NCBI GenBank assembly: GCA_020431825.1
Contig: JAGQHN010000036.1
Location: 3,788 to 42,840 of the forward strand
Length of the DNA stretch: 39,053 nt
Reading direction: 5' to 3'
Source of the DNA: Trueperaceae bacterium
GTDB lineage: Bacteria; Deinococcota; Deinococci; Deinococcales; Trueperaceae
Below, piece after piece: positions 23,618 through 31,824 of this stretch; positions within the stretch are counted from its first letter, which is position 1; each line of letters opens with the position of its first letter. Both the position numbers and the translations under genes were made by a program. The notes under the pieces are model-generated. The model saw only the letters and a list, made by a program, of their open reading frames with translations. It made no database searches and was not told the origin of the DNA.

Positions 23618-26113
23618 CTAGTCTTCGTTTTTGGCAAGTCCAATAAACACGCGGTTAATTTTGCCTTCTGCCCGTACCCAGATAATGTCATCAAGCCCGT
23701 CACCATCAACGTCACCGACAAGGGTATCGTAGTTAGTCCAGTTGAGAACCTGCGGATGGTCCTGTTTTACCCTGCTGAAGTCTATCGGGTGAACCGAGTC
23801 GTCAGTACCCAGCCCAATGTAAATGCTTTTGACATTTAAATTAGTCGGAGCGCCTCCTGGCCCTGTCCAGATGAGATCGTCACGTCCGTCACCATTGACA
23901 TCCCCCAGGTTATTTTTGTAAGTTCCCCAGACAACATCGGTAGCCGTATTTCTTATGACAGAACTAAGGGTGTAATCACTATCTTTACCCTGACCATAGC
24001 CTACCTGAGCTTCACCGCGATCAAAGCGAAGACCTGAGCTGACAATATCTGAAAATACATCGCTATTAATGTTAGCAACCACCAGATCATAGGAAAAGCT
24101 ATAATCTTTGAAAGGTCTAAAATTAAAGCTTCCATCTGCCTGACCGAGGGCGGTATAAACCCGTTTGGCCCCTGCGGCGTCACCACTGTCCCAGATCAAG
24201 TCAGCATAGCTGTCACCGTTTACATTGGCAACAGAGACATTGTAGGGAGTCCAACCACCTTCGGCGCGGTCCTGAAAGGGAAGGCTTTCAAAACTGCCAT
24301 CACCCTTTGATAAGCCTACATAGGTACGGTTGTTTGCTTCGGTGAAGTTCCAGACAAGATCGTCTTTGTCATCGCCATTGACATCCATGGTTAGCAGGTC
24401 ATAGCGTTCCCAGCCGCTGGCATTGCTATTGCTATGAGGTGACACGTCTGTAAAGTCAAAGCCTGTAAAGTCTCCACTACCACAGCCCCCATCAAGCTGT
24501 GCAATGCCAGCATAGGTTTTATTGGCACCTGAAATATGTACATTCCAGATCACGTCGTCACAACTGTCGCCGTTTAGATCCAGGATGCGCGTTTCATAAT
24601 TCCCCCAACCTTCAGCGGCTTTTTCCGGGTGCTTGGCGAAATAAAGAAAGTCGCCGGTGGACGCATTTAGAAAGTCGAAGTTGCCTTTTTGGTTGCCAAA
24701 GGCAAGCACCAGTTCATTGTCACTACCTTTATGATTGAGTAGCAGATCGGCTCTGTCATCGCCGTTAAAATCGCCAATTAAAGGTTCATAGGGTGTGCTG
24801 ATTGGCATGTTTTCGGTTTTTTGTACCAGACCAAAGTCAAAGGTGCCGGGCGTGGAAATTTTGGCGGAGCACTCTTTAAGATTAAAGGTTCCGGCTTCGC
24901 TTACTTTAGCAATACTGCCATCGCCCAGATTGCGAAAGACATAAGAAAGAGGTTTAGCGGTGGTGAGCGCAGCGCGTTTGGTGAAGTACTGTGACCAATC
25001 GCCTGAACGAATCATGGCAATGGTGGCATCGGCTGGCCCACCATAGGAAGTAATAGCAATTTTAGATTTTTCCAGAATGTTTTTTTGCGAGGCGGACAGG
25101 CTACCACTAACACTGGTGCCAATACTGTTATAGGCGGCATTAATGGTGCCTCTTAGTTCGTCTTCGCTGGCGGTTGAGGTCATGGTGAACATCATCATGC
25201 GACCATAAACGACCTCTGACAGGTATACCGGTAAATTGCTAGGCCCGATTCTTCCCAAATTGACCTGCTCCTGAAGCTTTGCTGCGGTAAAAGCGTCGCT
25301 AAAAAAGCCACCAGGGGTTTGGGGAGGGGCAACAGAAACGGTAAACATCTGCTGATAAAAGTGAACTGCAACGGTGGTTTCAGATTCCTTTTTGGTTTTT
25401 TCACCACTGGCAGAGCCACTAAAACCGAGATATTTGCCTGAGAGTTTAAAAGATGCAGCGAAGTCGCTATCGCTGTGATAGGTCTCAATATTAAATTGAA
25501 TACTCGAGGGCGTATCAAGATTTTCAGCGGCAGCGTCACCGACCATGTCACCAATGGCTTTGGTCACCGTGACCAAACTGGGGTTTTCCACGACCTGCGC
25601 CGGGTTGTCGTTAAAAAAGTCAGTAATGGCAACCTGAATAGGAGCCCTTTCGGCAATGGTTAAACCCAAAAGCGACCCTACCCCATCAGCATAACTTTTG
25701 CCCTGTATCAGGCTGCCGGGCCATAAAATGCTGGCGTCAGGGTTATACATAACAATTTTTTCAGGGTTGCTGGTAAGGGAATAGGGCGTTTCTGTACAGG
25801 TGTAGGTGACATCTTCGAATTTGAGGGGTTCGCCGGTCGTTTCGTCACGGATGACATTGCCATCTTCGTCTTTGCTAGGCGTGCTTAGCTTAACAGATGC
25901 TTTAAGGCTGGCTTCTCCTGAGGGGGCGGCTACCTGCGTTTCCTGAGGTGGGGAAAAATCAGTCCAGCTAGGTAAGGTTGTCAAAAAGCCATTGACATCA
26001 GAAACTTTGACACCTCCGCCCGAAGAGCTGCAAGCTGCCAGGGAAACGACCAGGCTTATAAGTAAAAGCCATCTGCTTAGGCAAGAAGGTCTTAAGGTTG
26101 CTTTTTTAGACAT
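23618..26113 (-). CDS. Cholesterol-dependent-cytolysin-like lipoprotein with C-terminal FG-GAP beta-propeller
   Basis: This 831-residue lipoprotein has its lipobox at Cys28 (LAAC). Residues about 100-415 match the thiol-activated cytolysin core: the LWPGSLIQGKS strand (compare YPGAL-KAN in known toxins), YQQMFTVSVAPPQTPGGFF before the second hairpin region, LSEVVYGRMMMFTMTS, and the conserved Gly-Gly of domain 3 (SYGGPADA). The core ends near NLKEC415. The lectin-like domain 4 with the Trp-rich undecapeptide is absent. Instead residues 440-831 carry seven FG-GAP calcium-binding repeats (D-x-N-G-D-x3-D-L/I/V type, first Asp or Asn at 448, 512, 577, 630, 681, 738 and 801), a likely seven-bladed propeller. 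I chose ATG 26113 because AGGAGG is 7 nt upstream, against 1 nt for ATG 26119. A SARP-type direct repeat precedes it. Confidence 0.88.
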   Translation of the reverse strand: MSKKATLRPSCLSRWLLLISLVVSLAACSSSGGGVKVSDVNGFLTTLPSWTDFSPPQETQVAAPSGEASLKASVKLSTPSKDEDGNVIRDETTGEPLKFEDVTYTCTETPYSLTSNPEKIVMYNPDASILWPGSLIQGKSYADGVGSLLGLTIAERAPIQVAITDFFNDNPAQVVENPSLVTVTKAIGDMVGDAAAENLDTPSSIQFNIETYHSDSDFAASFKLSGKYLGFSGSASGEKTKKESETTVAVHFYQQMFTVSVAPPQTPGGFFSDAFTAAKLQEQVNLGRIGPSNLPVYLSEVVYGRMMMFTMTSTASEDELRGTINAAYNSIGTSVSGSLSASQKNILEKSKIAITSYGGPADATIAMIRSGDWSQYFTKRAALTTAKPLSYVFRNLGDGSIAKVSEAGTFNLKECSAKISTPGTFDFGLVQKTENMPISTPYEPLIGDFNGDDRADLLLNHKGSDNELVLAFGNQKGNFDFLNASTGDFLYFAKHPEKAAEGWGNYETRILDLNGDSCDDVIWNVHISGANKTYAGIAQLDGGCGSGDFTGFDFTDVSPHSNSNASGWERYDLLTMDVNGDDKDDLVWNFTEANNRTYVGLSKGDGSFESLPFQDRAEGGWTPYNVSVANVNGDSYADLIWDSGDAAGAKRVYTALGQADGSFNFRPFKDYSFSYDLVVANINSDVFSDIVSSGLRFDRGEAQVGYGQGKDSDYTLSSVIRNTATDVVWGTYKNNLGDVNGDGRDDLIWTGPGGAPTNLNVKSIYIGLGTDDSVHPIDFSRVKQDHPQVLNWTNYDTLVGDVDGDGLDDIIWVRAEGKINRVFIGLAKNED

Positions 26114-26142
26114 GCACATTCCTCCTAAAAAGGTGATGATTT

Positions 26143-26175
26143 AGTTTAGAAATCTGTTATCAGTAGATTATCAGT
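26143..26175 (-). promoter_or_regulatory. SARP-type promoter of the propeller cytolysin-like gene
   Basis: On the minus strand ACTGATA (26169-26175) and ACTGATA (26158-26164) are exact heptamers with an 11-bp period. They are followed after 9 bp by TAAACT (26143-26148), a -10-like hexamer. The upstream heptamer overlaps the stop codon of the regulator gene. A 17-bp perfect palindrome (ATCAGTGAC core, 26170-26186) extends the site. An identical layout stands before the other cytolysin-like gene. Confidence 0.8.
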
Positions 26176-29100
26176 GACTCACTGATGATTGTTCTGGAAC
26201 TTCGGTGTTACCTTTTAGAGCGAGTTTCATTGTCTTTTCTCGAGTCAGTGTTTTACCTAAAGCCCAGGCTTTTGCAAAGGCTTTAGCCCCAGTTTTTTGA
26301 CGAGCTTCCGCTAGCCATTGCTCATAGGTTTTTCGTTCGCCGGGAGTAAGGCTCGAGTGTATGCTCTCGCGCAGGGTTGCTGCAGCTGCCCAGAGTGTCG
26401 CAGCCTGTTCGCCTCGGCTTGTCTGGCTCAGGGTTTGGGCGAGATTCTCGAGGGTCTCGGCTATACCTCTGGCATTATTGGATTCCTGATGCATAAGCAG
26501 GCTTTCTTTGGCCAGAGCTTCTGCCCTGGCGAGGTCGCCAGATAGTCTGGCAATATGAGCAAGATGACCCAGAGATTCTCCTATGCCTAGCTTGTCATTG
26601 AGGTTTCGAAAAAGCTCGAGTGCTTCCTCATAAAGACTTTGTGCGAGAGGATAGTTGTTTTGTGCTTCCGCCAAATCCCCTTGAATACCGAGAGTAATGG
26701 CAATCCCAATACTATCCTGAAACTGCCTGTGCAGCTTTAGCGCTTGACTCAGGTACAGTTCCGCCTCGGCAAAATCCTCCACCAAAAGGGCTACGGAACC
26801 GAGATTGGTAGTAACCTGCGCTTCGCCCATCAGGTCATGAGCCTCGCGTTTGAGGTCTAAACTTTCCTCGAGGTAGTCAAGGGCCTCTTGATACTGACCT
26901 AACTCAATGGCTACCAGAGCAAGATTGTTGAGGGCTTGTGAAATGCCGTGGGTGCCTTTTAAGGCTCTAAAGATGCTTAAGCATTCTTCCTGATAGCGCT
27001 GCGCCGTTTTATAAGCGCCCTGACAGCGCAGGGCGTTGCCTAAGTTATTAAGCACATTGGCAATGCCAAAATCATCGTTAAGCTCACGAACAATAGCAAG
27101 GCTTTCCTCGAGCAAGCTTTGCGATTCGCCGTAGTTGCCGTACCAGAAGGCTACAATCGCAAGGTTGTTTAGCACCATGGCGATACCACGTTTATTATTA
27201 TGCTTGCGCTGAAGCTCTAAACTTTCATGAAGCAAATCCTGAGCCAGTGCATAGTCCCCCTGAATTCTTAAGACCAGCCCGAGATTACTGAGAACCTGAG
27301 CAATGCTGGGTTCCATTTGCAAGTCCCGGTACAGGGTCAGACTTTCTTCCAGGGAGCCTCGAGCTTCCTGCAAATGTCCTTGAAGCCGAAGGATGTTGCC
27401 CAAACCATTCAGGGCTCTGGCGCGTAGTTGCAAGTCGCTAGCTGCCCCGTCCAGACTAAGGATTTTCTTTAGCCAGTCTCTACCTTCGGTGTAGTAGCCG
27501 CGGATTTCCCAGTAACGACTTAGAGGACCCGCCAGGCGAAGCGCCAGTTGACTATCGTTTTCTGCATACGCCCAGCTAAGCGCAGCGCGGAAATTATTAA
27601 GATCGCTGTCAAGACGTTCCAAATAAGTCAGCTGCTCAGCGCCAGATAAGTGTTGTGCCATTTCTTCGGCAAGCTGGGAAAAATATGTGGCATGCTGCTT
27701 TTTGTGCTGAGTCAGTTGTTCAGGGTTCTGGCCCAGTTTTTCATAACTAAACTGCTGCACCACCACATGTCTTTCAAAACGACCTTTTTGGGTACGCTGC
27801 AAGAGAGATTTGTTGACCAGCGACAGGAGTGTTCGCAATTTGCTGCCAGTTACCGCTTCTGCGGCATCTTTGCTAAAGCCACCCCGAAATACTGCCAGAT
27901 TTGCCAGAGTTTCCTGCTCGGCATCGGAAAGCAGATTCCAGGAGTGTTCAAAAACAGCGCGCATGCTGCGGTGGCGCTCACTCAGGTCTTTGTGGCTAAC
28001 TGCCAGCAGGTCAAGATTATGTTCTAATTCTTCGACAATTTCCTGTGGGCTTAAGAGACGCACCCAGGTAGCGGAAAGCTCGAGCGCCAGCGGCGAGCCA
28101 CCTAAAAGACGACAAAGCTGTAAAAGGGCGCTTTTATTGCTGGCACTGAGCGTAAACATGGGGTCGGCGCGGCGGGCATTGCGCAGGAAAAAGGCTACCG
28201 CGTCATAGGACTCGAGGTTTTCATGGCTGTCACCCTGGGGCAAACTAAGTCCACTCAGATCAAAAATCAGCTCAGCATGAAAGTCAAGGGCTTCACGCGA
28301 GGTTACAATGATTTTTGATCCTGCCGATGCCTCTAAAATCTCAATAATGATTTCTGAACCATCAAGCAAATGTTCAAAATTATCAAGTAGTAAAAGCAGC
28401 TCTTTATCTTGCAGATAGTCGAGAAGTTGCTCGAGGGGGGCCCGCTGCGTTTCGTTACTGAGCCCCAAAGCAGACAGGAGGGCGCCAGGAATAAGGCTTG
28501 TGTCGTTCAGGGCAGCCAGCTCAATAAACACGGCACCATCTCTAAAAAGGGGTGCCTGTTCACGGGCGAATTCTGCAGCCAGACGACTTTTGCCCATACC
28601 ACCCAGGCCAAGCAGGGTGATAAGCCGTGTTTCGCTTAAGAGGCGGCGTAACTCGGCAAGCTCGAGCGCTCGGCCCATAAAGGGTGTTAAAAAGTTAGGA
28701 AAATGACGTAGCAGACTTGTTTTTATTGGGCTTGGTACGGGCTTTGAAACCTGAGGCGCACTTAGCGCATCCAAAAGGTCTTGGGTGGACTCGAGCGGCT
28801 CCATGTCCAGTTCTGCTTTTAGTTGCTGGGCAAAACTTTCATAGGCCTTAATGGCTACGTCACGCTGATTGTCTTTAATGAGGCAGCGTAAATAGGCCTG
28901 CAAAATATCTTCTGCCAGTGCGTCCTGTTTTAAAACATCGCGCAGTAAAGCGACGGCTTCCGGGTAATTGTTGTCAGACTCGAGTTGCCCTGCATGGTTT
29001 AACACCGCTTCTCGCCAGGCATGGTGCAGGTTTTCTCTTTCTTGAATAAGCCAGTCTTCAAAACTAGGGGCATAAGCAGTAACAACCCCTTCCAGTAGTT

Positions 29101-29443
29101 TGCCTGAATACTGCTTGCTGGCCTGAGACCAGAGACCTTCTCCCAGAGCTTCACGAAACTGTTTAACATCGCTGTCAATAAGCCAGCGTACGCGGTTACG
29201 CTCAGTTTCTAAAGCTTTCAGCCAGCGCTGCTGTTTACAGTGATAAAGCAGCTGGCTTAAGTTATGCCGGGCAGTCTTTTCATCCTCATCGGGCCAAAAG
29301 AGAAGGAGCAGTTCATCACGGCTTGCCCAGTCCTCTTTATAAGCCAGATAACTGGCTAAGAGTAAAGCTTGTTTTGGAGGAATGTCCATTACTCTATCCT
29401 CGGTAACAAGCCTGGGCGTGCCCAAAAGCTGAAGCAGCGGCAT
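26171..29443 (-). CDS. AfsR/SARP-type STAND regulator: DNA-binding + BTAD + NB-ARC ATPase + TPR
   Basis: This 1090-residue protein begins with a winged-helix (MPLLQLLGTPRL, DELLLLFWPDEDEKTARHNLSQLL), then the BTAD helices to about residue 230. The NTPase has P-loop G279-x4-GKS286 and Walker B LLLLD354NFEHLL. A winged connector follows, then about nine 40-residue TPRs (roughly 600-1050). Family members are transcription activators that bind paired heptamers at 11-bp spacing, with ATPase and TPR sensing a ligand. It lies between the two cytolysin-like genes, each preceded by such paired heptamers. ATG 29443 preserves the full winged-helix; GAGG-preceded ATG 29389 would truncate it. No ribosome-binding site and a promoter ending 5 nt upstream suggest leaderless translation. 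Confidence 0.93.
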   Translation of the reverse strand: MPLLQLLGTPRLVTEDRVMDIPPKQALLLASYLAYKEDWASRDELLLLFWPDEDEKTARHNLSQLLYHCKQQRWLKALETERNRVRWLIDSDVKQFREALGEGLWSQASKQYSGKLLEGVVTAYAPSFEDWLIQERENLHHAWREAVLNHAGQLESDNNYPEAVALLRDVLKQDALAEDILQAYLRCLIKDNQRDVAIKAYESFAQQLKAELDMEPLESTQDLLDALSAPQVSKPVPSPIKTSLLRHFPNFLTPFMGRALELAELRRLLSETRLITLLGLGGMGKSRLAAEFAREQAPLFRDGAVFIELAALNDTSLIPGALLSALGLSNETQRAPLEQLLDYLQDKELLLLLDNFEHLLDGSEIIIEILEASAGSKIIVTSREALDFHAELIFDLSGLSLPQGDSHENLESYDAVAFFLRNARRADPMFTLSASNKSALLQLCRLLGGSPLALELSATWVRLLSPQEIVEELEHNLDLLAVSHKDLSERHRSMRAVFEHSWNLLSDAEQETLANLAVFRGGFSKDAAEAVTGSKLRTLLSLVNKSLLQRTQKGRFERHVVVQQFSYEKLGQNPEQLTQHKKQHATYFSQLAEEMAQHLSGAEQLTYLERLDSDLNNFRAALSWAYAENDSQLALRLAGPLSRYWEIRGYYTEGRDWLKKILSLDGAASDLQLRARALNGLGNILRLQGHLQEARGSLEESLTLYRDLQMEPSIAQVLSNLGLVLRIQGDYALAQDLLHESLELQRKHNNKRGIAMVLNNLAIVAFWYGNYGESQSLLEESLAIVRELNDDFGIANVLNNLGNALRCQGAYKTAQRYQEECLSIFRALKGTHGISQALNNLALVAIELGQYQEALDYLEESLDLKREAHDLMGEAQVTTNLGSVALLVEDFAEAELYLSQALKLHRQFQDSIGIAITLGIQGDLAEAQNNYPLAQSLYEEALELFRNLNDKLGIGESLGHLAHIARLSGDLARAEALAKESLLMHQESNNARGIAETLENLAQTLSQTSRGEQAATLWAAAATLRESIHSSLTPGERKTYEQWLAEARQKTGAKAFAKAWALGKTLTREKTMKLALKGNTEVPEQSSVSH

Positions 29444-29448
29444 GACTC

Positions 29449-29476
29449 ATCATAAAGCAAATCCTCGAGCTGTCAG
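29449..29476 (-). promoter_or_regulatory. Promoter of the AfsR-like regulator, probably leaderless
   Basis: CTGACA (-35, 29471-29476), 16-bp spacer, TATGAT (-10, 29449-29454), then 5 nt to the ATG. Each hexamer matches the sigma-70 consensus in five of six positions. Transcription would start at or next to the start codon. Confidence 0.65.
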
Positions 29477-29488
29477 GCAAAAAACCTC

Positions 29489-29519
29489 AAAAGGAGGTTT
29501 GGGAAAGCTCAAACCTCCT
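29489..29519 (-). terminator. Intrinsic terminator after the LamG-type cytolysin-like gene
   Basis: AGGAGGTTTG pairs with CAAACCTCCT (10 bp, 8-nt loop), followed on the minus strand by TTTTGAGGTTTTTT. It separates the gene from the regulator's own promoter. Confidence 0.9.
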
Positions 29520-29529
29520 GAGCAACGCT

Positions 29530-31473
29530 TTATTCCTTATAGCCTTTAAAATCTTCGTACATGGTTTTGACTTCTTCATCGCTTAAGGCCCGGTTGAAAG
29601 TCATAACTTCATCCATAAGGCCATTAAAGGGGTAGGAATAGCTAACGTCAGACTTGCGATAACCAGCATTGCCAAAGCGGGTCCGCTGATCGCTGGTCAC
29701 AAAACCATCTGTTGGAAAGTTTCCTTGACCAACTGCCGTTTTCACTTTTTCTCCGTTGACAAAAAGTCTTATATTATTTTCGCCAACACCAGCGTTGCCA
29801 TAGACAGCAGTAACCAGAGTCCAGACATTGGCAGGTGCGGCGTCTTTTGAGCTTAAAGGCGTAATCAAAAGGTCAGAAGAGCTCGAGCCTGAGTTGGGTC
29901 TACGATAAAAGAAAAGACTATTGCCCGAGGCTCCTACTTTAATCATGCCTAGTACAAACTGTCCTGCACTTTGGAAAGGTCCCGTTTCTGCGATAAACAC
30001 ACTAAATTGCGAATTGCTTCTGGGGTTAATCCAGGCACTTATGGTGTAAGGAGCAGTAGAGTCAAAAACCGTAGGTTCTGGCTTATACCCTGCAAAATAA
30101 GAGTTATCGCCATTCATGGCAAAGGCCTGCCCATACTTACCTGCGCCGTACTCGAGATTATTTTCAAAGGTAGTAACGTCTCCCAGATCTTTGGCATTAC
30201 CTTCACCCTGCCACCAGTGATCGGGTTGCGGCAAGTTGCTTACCGGATTGCACTCGAGCAGGTCATACGTGGTGGTGTCACCAACCTTGGCAACGGGAAA
30301 ATTACCACCCAGTTGCTTGAGGGTGTAAGAAATGGGCTTGAAGGTGGTCAAAGAAACATCGCCTTCAAAAAATTCGGCAAGGTTATAACTGCTGCCGTCA
30401 GGATTATCCTCGAGCGATTTAATCAGATTAAAAGCACCACTGGCAGGGCCGCCAACCTGTACAAATTTCACCTCTGAGTTTTTCAGGATGTTTTTGTACT
30501 TGGCATCAGCATTGACCTCACCACTAAAAGCGCCGCCGTTATAGGCAAAATCAAGTGAGGCTTTTATATCTTTGACACTGGCTGACGAGGTAAAGGAAAA
30601 CATCATGATGCGCCCATAAGTTACCGAGGAGACAAAAGTTGGTAGATTATCTGGGCCTATGGCACCTCTATCGATTTGCTCCTGCAATTTGGCCTGTGTA
30701 AAGTCACTGCTGAAAAACTCGGCTGCGGTTTGGGGTTCTTCTACCGTTATGGTAAAGGCTTTTTGAATAAAGTAGGCTGTAACCGTGCGTTTTGTACTGC
30801 CGGTTTTGTAGTCAAGGCTAGCATCCACCGAAGCACCAAGATACTTGGCATTGAGGTCTAAACCCAGTGCCATTTGCTCTTTGGAGTAAGAAACGGTTTT
30901 GCGGTAGCTGACATCGGTACCAGGGACAAAGCTCGAGCTTTCGGTTTTCTGAATGAGTTCGCGTACTTTGTCTTGCAAGGTAGCTGGCGAGGGGTTTTCT
31001 ACCTCAATAAAGGACTGATCTGAGGTAGCAAATGAATCAATGGTGATTTTAATGGGGGCTCGTTGGCGTATGGGCAATTCCTGCAAGGAACCAAGTTTGT
31101 AAGAGGCTCCTTGCAAAATGAGTCCTGGAATAAGTACACCGGCTTCAGGTGCCATCGTCACAATTGCTTCAGGGTTTTTTGCCAGGGTATAGCGGGTTGT
31201 TGTACAACTGTAATTGGGATTGAAAAGTGGATCACTGGCATCAAGAGGCTTGGTTTCACCTGCTTTAACACCTTGCTCTCTTGCTTCTGGCGTGTCCGTT
31301 GGGGTCGCTTCTACTGGGGGCGCAAAGCTGTCCCAGGCGCCTAGAGAATTCAGATAAGCATTGGGGGTTGAAACGGAAGCTGATTGACTACAACTTACCA
31401 AGCTACCGAGCAAGCCGAGCAGGCAAAAAAGACCTTTGAATGTCTGGAAAAAGTTTGTTTGCCTCTGATTCAT
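29530..31473 (-). CDS. Cholesterol-dependent-cytolysin-like lipoprotein with C-terminal LamG-like domain
   Basis: This 647-residue lipoprotein has its lipobox at Cys28 (LVSC). Residues about 85-410 are a paralogue of the other cytolysin-like core, sharing the W-x-x-F-x-P-P N-terminal motif, PGLILQGASYK, IQKAFTITVEEPQTAAEFF, VSSVTYGRIMMFSFTSS and the domain-3 Gly-Gly (VGGPASG). The core stops at LLEC408. In place of the cholesterol-recognising domain 4, residues 412-640 form a LamG/concanavalin-like jellyroll (HWWQGEGNAKD, YTISAWINP, FNGLMDEVMTFNRALSDEE). AAGGAGG lies 7 nt before ATG 31473, and a SARP-type repeat lies upstream. The swapped C-terminus suggests binding to a glycan or other surface ligand rather than cholesterol, as an inference. 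Confidence 0.88.
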   Translation of the reverse strand: MNQRQTNFFQTFKGLFCLLGLLGSLVSCSQSASVSTPNAYLNSLGAWDSFAPPVEATPTDTPEAREQGVKAGETKPLDASDPLFNPNYSCTTTRYTLAKNPEAIVTMAPEAGVLIPGLILQGASYKLGSLQELPIRQRAPIKITIDSFATSDQSFIEVENPSPATLQDKVRELIQKTESSSFVPGTDVSYRKTVSYSKEQMALGLDLNAKYLGASVDASLDYKTGSTKRTVTAYFIQKAFTITVEEPQTAAEFFSSDFTQAKLQEQIDRGAIGPDNLPTFVSSVTYGRIMMFSFTSSASVKDIKASLDFAYNGGAFSGEVNADAKYKNILKNSEVKFVQVGGPASGAFNLIKSLEDNPDGSSYNLAEFFEGDVSLTTFKPISYTLKQLGGNFPVAKVGDTTTYDLLECNPVSNLPQPDHWWQGEGNAKDLGDVTTFENNLEYGAGKYGQAFAMNGDNSYFAGYKPEPTVFDSTAPYTISAWINPRSNSQFSVFIAETGPFQSAGQFVLGMIKVGASGNSLFFYRRPNSGSSSSDLLITPLSSKDAAPANVWTLVTAVYGNAGVGENNIRLFVNGEKVKTAVGQGNFPTDGFVTSDQRTRFGNAGYRKSDVSYSYPFNGLMDEVMTFNRALSDEEVKTMYEDFKGYKE

Positions 31474-31503
31474 GTAGTTCCTCCTTTAGGTGGCTATAAA
31501 TCC

Positions 31504-31536
31504 AGCTTAAAGAAGGTCTATCAGTGAATTATCAGT
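31504..31536 (-). promoter_or_regulatory. SARP-type promoter of the LamG cytolysin-like gene
   Basis: ACTGATA (31530-31536) and ACTGATA (31519-31525) on the minus strand have an 11-bp period. After 9 bp comes TAAGCT (31504-31509). Heptamers, period and -10 distance are identical to those before the other cytolysin-like gene. Confidence 0.8.
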
Positions 31537-31579
31537 AGCAGGGACTTATGGCTGATAAGAGGCGACGCAGACATTTCTA

Positions 31580-31676
31580 GCACACTAACGAATGACTTTA
31601 CTGCCCGGCAAAAGCCGTAGCAGACAAGCATTCGTGTGCAAAGCATCAGGTGGTATCGATGCCACCATCAGGCTTT
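31580..31676. ncRNA. Structured intergenic element, possible small RNA or leader
   Basis: The 31474-31824 gap holds no gene. Here nested stems are visible: GCAC/GTGC plus ACGAATG (31588-31594) with CATTCGT (31629-31635) enclose CTGC/GCAG and CGGC-AAAA-GCCG. A second hairpin follows: AAAGC, inner GGTGGTATC/GATGCCACC, GCTTT, ending in TTTTCT on the plus strand, which looks terminator-like. Strand and function are unknown; no riboswitch class was recognised. Confidence 0.4.
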
Positions 31677-31770
31677 TCTAAAGCCCTGTGACAGATGTAG
31701 GTCAGAACGTAAAACAATCTGATATTCTTTTGTTTAGGAAGAGGCAAGGAACGAAGGTAAGGGAGTTAAG

Positions 31771-31804
31771 AGAAGCCCAGAATGCTCGAGCATTCTGGGC
31801 TTCT
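31771..31804 (-). terminator. 34-bp perfect palindrome centred on CTCGAG after transaldolase
   Basis: Arms AGAAGCCCAGAATGCTC and its exact complement meet with no spacer, the centre being CTCGAG. It begins 20 nt beyond the transaldolase stop. The minus-strand tail TTCTCTTAA is only moderately T-rich, so termination is probable rather than certain. Confidence 0.7.
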
Positions 31805-31824
31805 TTAGGTTTTGTGGTCAGGGT

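Noticed and set aside
26114..26119. ATG 26119 as start of the propeller cytolysin-like protein
   Set aside because: AGGAGG ends 1 nt before it, too close for initiation; ATG 26113 has ideal spacing.
29389..29443. ATG 29389 as start of the AfsR-like regulator
   Set aside because: A GAGG lies upstream, but this start would delete the first strand of the winged-helix domain, and a good promoter ends right before ATG 29443.
31580..31676. Integron attC site
   Set aside because: The characteristic GTTRRRY/RYYYAAC ends are missing and there is no integrase or gene-cassette pattern.
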